Position numbers and translations under genes: made by a program | The notes under the pieces: model-generated | The model's database searches: none | Told to the model about the DNA's origin: nothing | What the model saw: the letters and a program-made list of their open reading frames with translations, nothing else | Assembly: GCA_964515195.1 (NCBI GenBank) | Contig: CAZETK010000001.1 | Span: 71,627 to 135,626, forward strand | Length of the DNA: 64,000 nt | Origin: Ga0074139 sp964515195 | GTDB lineage: Bacteria > Bdellovibrionota > Bdellovibrionia > Bdellovibrionales > Bdellovibrionaceae | Direction: 5' to 3' | Shown here: positions 42,603-50,298 of the stretch, one piece after another | Layout: every line of letters begins with the position of its first letter | Numbering within the stretch: the first letter of the stretch is position 1

Positions 42603-45600
42603 CGGTTCTCCTTCAGTTGACGAGATTGAAAATGAGTTCTTTCTTTCCAGATATAAAATACAACAGGGTAAATCAAGAGTTCTAAAAGAAATGAAGTGAG
42701 CAGACCGCCAATCATAGGAGCTGCAATTCGCTTCATAACATCCGCTCCTGCCCCGACAGACCACATAATGGGAATCAATCCCATAAACAGAGCGGCCACA
42801 GTCATCAGTTTGGGGCGCACCCGGTGGACGGCACCTTCAATCACTGCGCTTTTCAGATCAAGAAGTGAATTCATCTTTCCTTTTTTGACATGGTCTTCAA
42901 ATGACAGATCCAGATACATCAGCATAAAGATTCCGGTTTCCGCATCCAATCCCAGAAGGGCGATCATGCCAACCCAAGCGGCAATCGAAAGATTGTAATC
43001 CAATGCCACCATAAACCAAACCGCACCGATCAGGGAAAAGGGCACAGCTAGTAGTACAATGCCGGTCTTGACCCAGGATTTCGTGTTGAAATAAAGCAGA
43101 AAGAGGATCAAAGCCAAGGTGATGGGGATTACAACCTTAAGGCGCTCTTTGACTCTTTCCATATTCTCGAACTGACCGCTCCATGATATCAAATAGCCTT
43201 CTGGGATTTCGACTTTATTGTTAACAAGTTCTTTTGCTTGAGCCACATAGCTACCAATGTCAGTCTGATTGAGATCGATATCAATATAGACATAACCTAC
43301 CAATGAAGCATTTTCGTCACGAATCATGGAAGGCCCCTCTTGAAAGTGGACTTTGGCCAGTTCCATCAAAGGAATTTGTGCCCCCGTTGGAGAAGTGATC
43401 AGGATCCTTTGAATGGAGGGCAGGTCCTGTCGGAAAGCAGGTGCCAGCCGAACTTGAATCGGATAGCGTTCCCGCGAGGCCAGAAGTTGGGAGACGTTGC
43501 TGCCGCCGATAGCGGTCATAGCTTGATCTTGAGCTTCTTTGATCGAGAGGCCATAAGTTTTTAATTTTTCACGATCAAAATCAATATCCAGAAAATATCC
43601 GCTGGCAATTCTTTCGGCCACAACGCTTCGGGTTCCAGGTAGCTCTTTGATTTCTTTTTCCAGCTTTTCGCCCAAAGTTTGAATAGTCTTCAGGTCAGGT
43701 CCGAAAATTTTAATTCCTATCGGGCTTCGAATGCCGGTGGAGAGCATATCGATCCGATTTTTAATAGGCATAGTCCAGATATTGGGCATTCCGATGAAGC
43801 TCATCTTTTCATTCATTTCATCGACCAGCATTTCTTCAGAAATGGTTTCCGGCCAGATCCTCTGAAAGGGGGCTTTAACCCATTCTGGCAGAACAGAGTA
43901 CCATCGTTCTTGTTTGCGCCATTCTGACTTGGGTTTAAGCACGATGGTGGTTTCAAACATGCTCAGTGGAGCCGTGTCGGTTGGAGTTTCAGCTCTTCCA
44001 GCTTTTCCAAAAACAGTTTCGACTTCGGGAAAGGATTTCAAAATTTCATCTTGTTTGGTTAAAAGGCGCTGGGCTTCACTGACGGAAATTCCCGGTAGCG
44101 CGGTTGGCATATACAAGAGGCTTCCTTCATGAAGTGTGGGCATGAACTCAGAACCCAACATCATGTATCCAGGAATGATGGAAACAAAAGCGGCTAATGC
44201 GAAAGACAAGGTTTTTTTCTTATGGACCAGAACCCATTCAACAATCGGTTCATAAACATTAAAGAGCCGTCGGCTGATCGGATGACGATGCTCAGAGTAG
44301 TATGTTCCGACAAAAATGGCGTTTCCGATCCGATTGAGCCACCTGTTGGAAGTGTGAAACGGATCCACGCGGGCAAATAGCATACGCATGGCCGGATCTA
44401 AGGTGATTGCCAGAAGGGCTGCGATCGCCATTGTTAGATTTTTTGAAAGGGCCAAGGGTCTAAAAAGCCGACCCTCTTGATCCACCAATGTGAAGATCGG
44501 AATAAAGGCCACCGCGATAACCAATAACGAGAAAAAAACCGCAGGGCCAACTTCGGTCAAAGCCTCTAAGCGTACTTGAAAGAAGTTCTCTTTTCTTCCA
44601 TTGGCATCCCAATGTTGGATTTTCCGATAGGCGTTTTCAACTTCGACGATGGCACCATCTACTAGAACGCCAATGGAAATCGCAATTCCGGCTAAGGACA
44701 TGATATTTGAGCTCTGTCCCATTAGATAAAGCGGGATAAAGGCCAAAAGAACGGCGATGGGGATTGTAACAATTGGCACCAGAGCGGATGGAATATGCCA
44801 AAGAAAAAGCAGGATGATCAGGCTGACCATGATTAGCTCTTCAGTCAAAGTGACTTTCAAAGTTTCCATAGCCCGGTCAATCAGATCAGATCTGTCATAG
44901 ACGGTCTGTATCTCAACTCCTTTAGGCAATGTTTTTTGAATATCCGCGAGCTTTTCTTTTACCCTGGCGATCACTTCAGGCGCATCTTCTCCTTGCCTCA
45001 TCACAATGATTCCACCGACGGTGTCACCCAGACCATTGAAGTCCGTAATTCCTCTGCGGGCCTCAGGGCCGACGGAAACCGTAGCCACTTGTTTAATAAG
45101 GATGGGAGCCCGACTGCGGGGGCTTAAAGTTACGACAGCATTTTCAATATCATCCACACTGTCGACCAGACCCTGGCTTCGCACCATGGCTTCCGTTCCT
45201 GAAAACTCGATGGTTCGTCCGCCGCTTTCCTGATTAGAGTTTCGAACGGCTGCTATGACTTGTTCCAGAGTAACCTGAAAGTGAGCCAGTTTGGTCGGAT
45301 CGACTTTTACTTGGTACTGTTTAACAAAACCACCGATCGAAGCCACTTCGGCGACGCCGGGGACAGCTTGCAGTTGGAATCGGATGGACCAATCTTGCAT
45401 GGATCTGAGATCTGAAGTGTTAAACTGTCCTGATGAATCGGTGAGGGCGTACTGAAATATCCAGCCCACACTGGTGGCATCAGGTCCGATTTCAGTTTGG
45501 ACTCCTTCAGGCAACTGAGAGGAGATACGGTTAAGGCTTTCCAGCACCCGACTACGGGCCCAGTAAAGGTCGACCCCATCTTCAAAGATCACATAAACAT

Positions 45601-45871
45601 AGGAAAAACCATAATCAGAAATCCCGCGAACCGCTTTGACTTTAGGAGCTCCCAATAAAGAGGAAACAATCGGATAGGTCACCTGATTCTCAAGAATATC
45701 TGGAGAACGGTCCCAACGTGAATAGATAATGACCTGAGTATCTGAAAGATCAGGAATCGCATCCAGTGGAATATTCTTGAGAGAAAAAAATCCCAAGACC
45801 ACGAAAACGGCCGTGACAGAAAGAACAAGAAACCGATTTCGGGCCGAGAACTCAATGATGTGCTTTATCAT
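42599..45871 (-). CDS. cusA: CusA/CzcA-type heavy-metal RND efflux pump
   Basis: 1090 residues, the inner-membrane HME-RND proton/metal antiporter. Twelve transmembrane helices in the RND layout; TM4 carries GVLVDGAIVEVENAYRK, the proton-relay Asp region. Methionine-bearing segments YMPTALPGISVSEAQ, PLSMFETTIVLKPKSEWR and WTMPIKNRIDMLSTGIRSP match the CusA metal-path residues, so Cu(I)/Ag(I) is the best guess rather than Zn/Co/Cd. It overlaps CusB by 20 bases and the cupredoxin gene by 4. Confidence 0.95.
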   Translation of the reverse strand: MIKHIIEFSARNRFLVLSVTAVFVVLGFFSLKNIPLDAIPDLSDTQVIIYSRWDRSPDILENQVTYPIVSSLLGAPKVKAVRGISDYGFSYVYVIFEDGVDLYWARSRVLESLNRISSQLPEGVQTEIGPDATSVGWIFQYALTDSSGQFNTSDLRSMQDWSIRFQLQAVPGVAEVASIGGFVKQYQVKVDPTKLAHFQVTLEQVIAAVRNSNQESGGRTIEFSGTEAMVRSQGLVDSVDDIENAVVTLSPRSRAPILIKQVATVSVGPEARRGITDFNGLGDTVGGIIVMRQGEDAPEVIARVKEKLADIQKTLPKGVEIQTVYDRSDLIDRAMETLKVTLTEELIMVSLIILLFLWHIPSALVPIVTIPIAVLLAFIPLYLMGQSSNIMSLAGIAISIGVLVDGAIVEVENAYRKIQHWDANGRKENFFQVRLEALTEVGPAVFFSLLVIAVAFIPIFTLVDQEGRLFRPLALSKNLTMAIAALLAITLDPAMRMLFARVDPFHTSNRWLNRIGNAIFVGTYYSEHRHPISRRLFNVYEPIVEWVLVHKKKTLSFALAAFVSIIPGYMMLGSEFMPTLHEGSLLYMPTALPGISVSEAQRLLTKQDEILKSFPEVETVFGKAGRAETPTDTAPLSMFETTIVLKPKSEWRKQERWYSVLPEWVKAPFQRIWPETISEEMLVDEMNEKMSFIGMPNIWTMPIKNRIDMLSTGIRSPIGIKIFGPDLKTIQTLGEKLEKEIKELPGTRSVVAERIASGYFLDIDFDREKLKTYGLSIKEAQDQAMTAIGGSNVSQLLASRERYPIQVRLAPAFRQDLPSIQRILITSPTGAQIPLMELAKVHFQEGPSMIRDENASLVGYVYIDIDLNQTDIGSYVAQAKELVNNKVEIPEGYLISWSGQFENMERVKERLKVVIPITLALILFLLYFNTKSWVKTGIVLLAVPFSLIGAVWFMVALDYNLSIAAWVGMIALLGLDAETGIFMLMYLDLSFEDHVKKGKMNSLLDLKSAVIEGAVHRVRPKLMTVAALFMGLIPIMWSVGAGADVMKRIAAPMIGGLLTSFLLELLIYPVVFYIWKERTHFQSRQLKENR

Positions 45872-46727
45872 GTGAACCTGCCGGTGTCCCTCTGATTCGG
45901 GCCTCTGAGTCGATCAAAAAATTTGGACCGGAGCTGATGACATCCCCTTCTTTGAGGCCCTTGAGGACTTCATAGTAGGTTTCTGTTTTTAGCCCCAACT
46001 TCACATTCATGGCATGCAGTTTTTGGCCCTCACCAAACATATAAACTAGATCTCCCGTACCGGTATGAAGGACAGCAGTTTCTGGAATCGCAATCCGATT
46101 TTCCAGCTCGATTTCAACTATTCCACTAAAACTAGTTTCAGACAAAATGGATTTCGGTCCTGTTTGAACCCGTCCAATCACACGAACAGTACGGCTGCTG
46201 GGATCAATCAATGAATCCACTGAAGAGATCACACCCGTCACTTCCTCATCGGGATAATAGGCACTTTCGCCTCTAAACTTGAGACCAGGTCGGATGTATC
46301 TGAGATCACTTTCATAGACCTGAAAGGCAAGGGCTTGTGAAGACAAAAATCGGCCCGAGATAGGCAGTTGGAAGGTCAAATCCATTCTTTCAACGATGTG
46401 TTTTTGAACGCCCATCAATGCCATTTGGGCATCGCTAATGTTGATTGGTGATCTTCCAGCGTTGGCCGGTGATGCTTCTTTCTGCACTTGTGAAGGTTGA
46501 TCATGGACCTCAACTAGCTTCATATGACATATGGGGCACTGGCCAGGTTTATCGGAATGAATATGCGGGTGCATCGGACAGGTCCAATAGCTTGTGGCAG
46601 TAGATTCCGCTGTTAGTGCGTTTTCTTTGTGGTCGGTGTGTTCCGCCGGTCGGTTTTGGAGTCTCAAAGCGAGTGCGCCGAGAATGAAAATAAGAAAAAT
46701 AGTCAACGACCAGAACTTTTTATTCAT
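45852..46727 (-). CDS. cusB: CusB-like adaptor lacking hairpin and lipoyl region, with metal-binding domain
   Basis: 291 residues, short for the family (about 400-500). N-terminal membrane anchor (residues 4-22), then a heavy-metal-binding domain (YWTCPMHPHIHSDKPGQCPI, CHMKL; Cys/His/Met ligands), then the start of the adaptor core. At ISGRFLSSQALAFQVYESDL the sequence passes straight from the first core strand to the beta-barrel segment, so the lipoyl halves and alpha-helical hairpin that normally touch TolC are missing. Beta-barrel and membrane-proximal domains complete it. The His-rich end (GSHDKAHH) may bind metal. Overlaps both neighbours. Confidence 0.88.
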   Translation of the reverse strand: MNKKFWSLTIFLIFILGALALRLQNRPAEHTDHKENALTAESTATSYWTCPMHPHIHSDKPGQCPICHMKLVEVHDQPSQVQKEASPANAGRSPINISDAQMALMGVQKHIVERMDLTFQLPISGRFLSSQALAFQVYESDLRYIRPGLKFRGESAYYPDEEVTGVISSVDSLIDPSSRTVRVIGRVQTGPKSILSETSFSGIVEIELENRIAIPETAVLHTGTGDLVYMFGEGQKLHAMNVKLGLKTETYYEVLKGLKEGDVISSGPNFLIDSEARIRGTPAGSHDKAHH

Positions 46728-47919
46728 GGGAGTCCCTTTTATTCATATATTTAAGCAATTCAGCCAACGCTTGTTCGTACTGTATGCGGTACTCGAGGGC
46801 AGTAAGTTTTAAATTAGGAAAAGCCTCCATGGTTTCACGATGATCTTGAAGAGTTTCCATATCCCGTGGGACAAGATTATGAGCCAATCGCATTCTTTTT
46901 TCCGCACGCGGAAGGAGTTTTTCTTTCAAATTCATAATCTGCCTTCGAAGCGATTGAGCTTTGATTCTCAAAGTGGCTTGCTCAGCCTCAATTTTTCTTT
47001 TTGTGGATTGATATTGGTTTTCAGCCTGTAATTTTTCAGCTCGAGCACTTTGGCTGCTGGCCCGAGGTTCCCAAAAGTAGGCAAATGGAAGACTGATCCC
47101 TACCATCCATTCATTGTAGCGAGGAGCCATGGAGCTTGCGCCCATTTCCTTATAGCGAAGATTGAGATCCGGAAACCAAGAGGCTTGAACTTCCCTTTCC
47201 CGGGCTTGAAGGCTGGCCAGATTTAATCTTGAACTTTCCAGTTGGTGAGGCAGGCGGAGATCTTCCGCAGTTGGTAATTCTTGTAGAGGGGGCTCTGAGA
47301 CTTTGGGTCGAAAGTCAGCCGCTGTTTGATTGATGATTTCTGAGGCTTCAATTTGGAAGTTTCGAAGCTCTTGTTCAGCGATCAGAATTTCATTTTCAAG
47401 CAGGTCCACATCGGATTCGGATTTGAGAATGTGGATTTTGGCAAAACTGTCCGAGCGTGCTCCGACCCGGGCCAGCTTGATGTGCTGACTGATGATACGC
47501 TTTTTTTCTTTTAAGAGTTCCAATCTCTCTTGGGCAGCCCACAGGGAAAAATAAAGAAGGCGAGCTCTGGATCTTGTCTCCATTATGAGAGCGTTTTGGG
47601 ATGCTTTTTGAGCCTGAGCTTCCAATTTTCTGGCTGAAGAGTCATGGAGCAGTCGGCTTGGAAATGGTAGACTTTGGCTGACTTCAAATCCAGAGACCTC
47701 ACCTCCAGTGCGTTCGTTAATTTGGATGTAACCGAGCATGGGAGGGGGCAGATTCCAACCGATACTTCGTGAGTCCGCAGCCTGGGTTCTGGCCTCTTCA
47801 GCCTTTAAATCCAAGTTTTGCTTCTCGACTTGAGATATAAACTCCGCCAATGATAGCTCGTTAGTCCTCGCTATTAGAGGACTAAAAATCAACAGACAAA
47901 TCCATACTCTGAATTTCAT
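46720..47919 (-). CDS. TolC-family outer-membrane efflux protein
   Basis: 399 residues. Signal peptide at KFRVWICLLIFSPLIA, then two OEP repeats of long amphipathic coiled helices (LAEFISQVEKQNLDLKAEEARTQAADSR; RKIEAEQATLRIKAQSLRRQI) with beta strands between (SGFEVSQSLPFPS; WMVGISLPFAYFW). It is the outer-membrane channel of the pump. ATG 47919 lies only 7 bases after the predicted -10, so the mRNA may be nearly leaderless. First gene of the efflux operon. Confidence 0.9.
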   Translation of the reverse strand: MKFRVWICLLIFSPLIARTNELSLAEFISQVEKQNLDLKAEEARTQAADSRSIGWNLPPPMLGYIQINERTGGEVSGFEVSQSLPFPSRLLHDSSARKLEAQAQKASQNALIMETRSRARLLYFSLWAAQERLELLKEKKRIISQHIKLARVGARSDSFAKIHILKSESDVDLLENEILIAEQELRNFQIEASEIINQTAADFRPKVSEPPLQELPTAEDLRLPHQLESSRLNLASLQAREREVQASWFPDLNLRYKEMGASSMAPRYNEWMVGISLPFAYFWEPRASSQSARAEKLQAENQYQSTKRKIEAEQATLRIKAQSLRRQIMNLKEKLLPRAEKRMRLAHNLVPRDMETLQDHRETMEAFPNLKLTALEYRIQYEQALAELLKYMNKRDSHE

Positions 47920-47926
47920 ACCTAAG

Positions 47927-47956
47927 ATTACGAAAGAGTCTGGGAAATTGTGACAA
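47927..47956 (-). promoter_or_regulatory. predicted ECF sigma promoter for the efflux operon
   Basis: On the minus strand TTGTCACAA (47956-47948), 15 bases, then CGTAAT (47932-47927), then 7 bases to ATG 47919. The -35-like box is embedded in a 7-bp-arm palindrome (47945-47959). The same architecture faces the sigma gene. Confidence 0.65.
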
Positions 47957-48006
47957 TTTAGAAAAAAATTTGTAATTTTGAGATATTTTGACATCATTAA
48001 GGCCCC

Positions 48007-48036
48007 TTGTCACAATCGGTCACGGTCTCTCGTATT
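48007..48036 (+). promoter_or_regulatory. predicted ECF sigma autopromoter
   Basis: TTGTCACAA (48007-48015), 15 bases, CGTATT (48031-48036), with a downstream AGAGGA that can also act as RBS. It matches the divergent promoter in both boxes and exact spacing. Confidence 0.65.
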
Positions 48037-48047
48037 AGAGGATATGA

Positions 48048-48608
48048 ATGAGAAAACCATTTCTCGACAAAACGGATGAAGAGCTGATGGTGCTTTATCA
48101 AGATGGTGAATACCAAGCTTTCGAATGTCTATATTCGCGTCACTCGGGACGTATTTATGAATATTTGCGTTCCAAAGTGCAGGCTGATGCCGCCCAGGAC
48201 TTACTTCAGGTTGTCTTTATGAAAGTCCATCGCTCAAGGTCTCAATACTCATCGCAGTATCCTGTGCTGCCATGGCTATTTACGATCACCCGCAATACGG
48301 TTGTGGATTTTTTAAAGTCCTCAGAAAGAAAGCTCTCTTCAAAAACAGTTTCTGATGAGGCGCTTTTAAACTCATTGGTCGAGAACTTACCAGAACCCTC
48401 TCAAGAGGCGGCTCTTTTTCCTCTGGGGGAATTAGTGCATGCCCTTCCTGAGCCACAAAGGCAGGCTATTGAGCTTCGCTATTTGAAAGAGTGGACCTTT
48501 GAGAAGATCGCTGAGGAGATGAAAACAAGTCCTCAGAATATACGGCAATTAGTCAGTCGCGGGATCAGAAAGATCCGTCATAATCTGAAAGGAGGACCAG
48601 GAGCATGA
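48048..48608 (+). CDS. ECF-type RNA polymerase sigma factor
   Basis: 186 residues. Sigma region 2 (DEELMVLYQDGEYQAFECLYSRHSGRIYEYL, then LLQVVFMKVHRSRSQY, PVLPWLFTITRNTVVDFLK) and region 4 (ALPEPQRQAIELRYLKEWTFEKIAEEMKTSPQNIRQLVSRGIRKIR, helix-turn-helix) with no region 3. Divergent from the metal efflux operon and overlapping the next gene by ATGA. It likely drives both its own promoter and the efflux operon. ATG 48048 is preferred; another ATG at 48044 is out of frame and soon stops. Confidence 0.94.
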   Translation: MRKPFLDKTDEELMVLYQDGEYQAFECLYSRHSGRIYEYLRSKVQADAAQDLLQVVFMKVHRSRSQYSSQYPVLPWLFTITRNTVVDFLKSSERKLSSKTVSDEALLNSLVENLPEPSQEAALFPLGELVHALPEPQRQAIELRYLKEWTFEKIAEEMKTSPQNIRQLVSRGIRKIRHNLKGGPGA

Positions 48609-49138
48609 CACCCAAGATGACAGAAAAAGAATGGCTGGAGGATTTTAAAGATTTTGTCAGCTCCAAAGCCTCGCCTGTTCCGGAGGAGGTTTCACAGTCC
48701 ATCCTCAGTCGGATTTACCAAGAGCTTCACCCATCAGCCTGGTTGGTTTTTGCAAAACTTCTGGCGATTCATTCTGTGGTTGGAACACTTTCTTTGGCAA
48801 TTTGTGATCAATTTGGTTTGAACCCCTTTCGAACAGGTTTTTCATTGGCAGATTATTTTATGCGTTTGGGACATTCAGTCTGCATGGTCCTTTGTGGAAT
48901 TCTTTTTATTGGCCTGACTGTTACCCTGAGCCGTTTTGTTTTGAAGACAGAAGAGTTTTCGGTTCTGTCAAAAAATGCCCCCTTGCAGATTTTTTCTCTG
49001 AGTGTGCTTTCACTGGCGGCTTTCATTGGCTTTGGCGCCGACATTCTTCTTGGGATCGGACTTCTTTGGCTTATCGGCGCTCTTTTTGGTGGGATTCTTA
49101 CCGCAAAAAGTTTGAGATTGCGGCCTCAAGTCCTTTAA
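48605..49138 (+). CDS. membrane protein, probable anti-sigma factor
   Basis: 177 residues. A cytosolic N-terminal segment of about 45 residues (EKEWLEDFKDFVSSKASPVPEEVSQSIL, amphipathic and sigma-binding-like), then four transmembrane helices (about 48-70, 85-107, 122-144, 148-166). No HxxxCxxC zinc anti-sigma motif is seen. ATGA overlap with the sigma gene and the membrane topology suggest an anti-sigma that senses an envelope or metal signal, but the family is not recognised. Three Cys lie in or near the membrane. Confidence 0.7.
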   Translation: MTPKMTEKEWLEDFKDFVSSKASPVPEEVSQSILSRIYQELHPSAWLVFAKLLAIHSVVGTLSLAICDQFGLNPFRTGFSLADYFMRLGHSVCMVLCGILFIGLTVTLSRFVLKTEEFSVLSKNAPLQIFSLSVLSLAAFIGFGADILLGIGLLWLIGALFGGILTAKSLRLRPQVL

Positions 49139-49224
49139 TTTTTTCTGCAGTTGAGTGAGAAGAGTCGAAGCGACCACCACGGTGTGCCAGGAAACGCGGC
49201 CTGGCTGAGCGACCCCGGGTTATA

Positions 49225-49260
49225 AAGCAATTTAACGACATTAGAGAAAATAAATTGCTT
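49225..49260. repeat. perfect 10-bp inverted repeat upstream of the toxin-antitoxin pair
   Basis: AAGCAATTTA (49225-49234) and TAAATTGCTT (49251-49260), 16-base spacer. A partial third copy AGCAATC lies at 49269-49275. It may be an operator or a hairpin. Confidence 0.55.
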
Positions 49261-49289
49261 ACCCTATAGCAATCTCCTAAAAGCTCCGA

Positions 49290-49307
49290 TATAATGACAT
49301 TATGTCA
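49290..49307 (+). promoter_or_regulatory. -10 box and palindromic operator of the TA pair
   Basis: TATAAT (49290-49295) is followed by, and shares its last T with, a palindrome TGACAT-T-ATGTCA (49295-49307). ATG 49302 is the start of the right arm. This is a likely autoregulatory site. Confidence 0.5.
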
Positions 49308-49622
49308 AGTCATGATTATAGATCAAAACCTATGTCTAAGAATGAAGCTCTTAAGAAATTGAGAGAAATCATGGCTGAAGAAGATCCAGTTATTATTTTC
49401 ACGCAACATGCTGAGAGGGAAATGATAAACGATCAGATGACTCATGCTGACGCCTTGAATGTTCTCAAGTCGACAAGCTGTAGACTCACGGATGGGCCTG
49501 AAAGTAAAAATGGTACTGTTCGATACCGTTTTAAGACATGGAAGTACTGCGTAGTAGTTGTATTTTTCAGAAATGCTGATGGGGTCACCGTGGTTACGGT
49601 TTGGAAGATTACTAAAGAGTAA
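49302..49622 (+). CDS. DUF4258-family toxin-like protein
   Basis: 106 residues. The core IIFTQHAEREMINDQMTHADALNVLKS followed by RYRFKTWKYCVVVVFFRNADGVTVVTVWK matches the DUF4258 pattern (RelE/MqsR-like fold, His/Arg near the strands). Next to a YgiT-type zinc-finger HTH gene, so it is probably the toxin of an MqsRA-like pair. Start uncertain: ATG 49302 would be leaderless and lies in the palindrome; ATG 49332 (MSKNEAL) is an alternative. Confidence 0.75.
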   Translation: MSSHDYRSKPMSKNEALKKLREIMAEEDPVIIFTQHAEREMINDQMTHADALNVLKSTSCRLTDGPESKNGTVRYRFKTWKYCVVVVFFRNADGVTVVTVWKITKE

Positions 49623-49635
49623 GGAAGAGGGTGTT

Positions 49636-50133
49636 ATGGAGATTTATTGCACAAATTGCACAAACCCTAAGCCTCTAAAAGGCAAAAAGGTAAAGATCAA
49701 ATATGACGTTTCTGGCCTCGATTATTTAACCATTGATGGTGTTATAGAGCACAAGTGCCCTCGTTGTGGCGAGGTGTATCGATATTATGGAAACATTGAA
49801 AAACTGAATCACGCAATCGCCGAGTTTATAGCGAAAAAAGTAGATCACTTACAGGGCCAGGAGGTCAGATTTATTAGAAAGTATCTTGGCTATAATACTA
49901 AGATGTTTGCAACGGAGATTCTTAAAATTGATGTCGCAACTCTATCTAGAATCGAAAATGATAAAATTGAACACAGCAGCACGCTTGACAACTTTATTAA
50001 GTATTTGGCCCTTTCGAAGAATCCAGATCGTGACTATGAAATTCATGAATTACTTCTTAAGAAGCAGCCATCTTTCAGTAATTTGATATTGAAGCCGAGA
50101 AAGGGCAAGTGGCTGATCGAAGCTCTTGCCTAA
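49636..50133 (+). CDS. MqsA/YgiT-type zinc-finger HTH antitoxin
   Basis: 165 residues. N-terminal zinc finger with CTNC (residues 5-8) and CPRC (about 41-44), then a helix-turn-helix domain (VRFIRKYLGYNTKMFATEILKIDVATLSRIENDKIEHSS). The layout is that of MqsA antitoxins, which neutralise the toxin and bind the promoter. The tail after the HTH (about 40 residues) is longer than in E. coli MqsA. RBS AAGGAAGAGG precedes ATG 49636, 13 bases after the toxin stop. Toxin-first order fits MqsRA. Confidence 0.82.
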   Translation: MEIYCTNCTNPKPLKGKKVKIKYDVSGLDYLTIDGVIEHKCPRCGEVYRYYGNIEKLNHAIAEFIAKKVDHLQGQEVRFIRKYLGYNTKMFATEILKIDVATLSRIENDKIEHSSTLDNFIKYLALSKNPDRDYEIHELLLKKQPSFSNLILKPRKGKWLIEALA

Positions 50134-50161
50134 AGCCAAATCTAAGAAGTAATATTTAAAG

Positions 50162-50212
50162 CAGCGGAAGTGGGGTCACCACCTTGATTATCACCCGTGC
50201 TTCCGCTGTTTT
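50162..50212 (+). terminator. terminator-like stem after the antitoxin
   Basis: CAGCGGAAG (50162-50170) pairs perfectly with CTTCCGCTG (50200-50208), followed by TTTT. The loop is 29 bases, large for a simple terminator, but a G/C-rich GTGGGG...CACCC pairing inside could shorten it. Confidence 0.5.
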
Positions 50213-50298
50213 GCTTAATGCGCTCCGTGGCCCTTATGGGGTTAATTAATTCCTGCCCCAGCTAATACTAGCCGCAAGGAATAGCTCACTGGGCTTTT

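Noticed and set aside
42603..42764. Upstream extension of the cupredoxin frame
   Set aside because: Runs antiparallel-free inside cusA in another frame, without RBS; ATG 42602 has GAAGGAG and starts a signal peptide.
44936..45233. Plus-strand frames inside cusA
   Set aside because: Antisense shadows with no independent support.
47920..47997. Earlier start of the TolC gene
   Set aside because: The extension crosses the promoter boxes and spoils the signal peptide.
50161..50212. CRISPR-like or attachment repeat
   Set aside because: Only one inverted pair with T-run; no spaced direct repeats are seen anywhere in the window.
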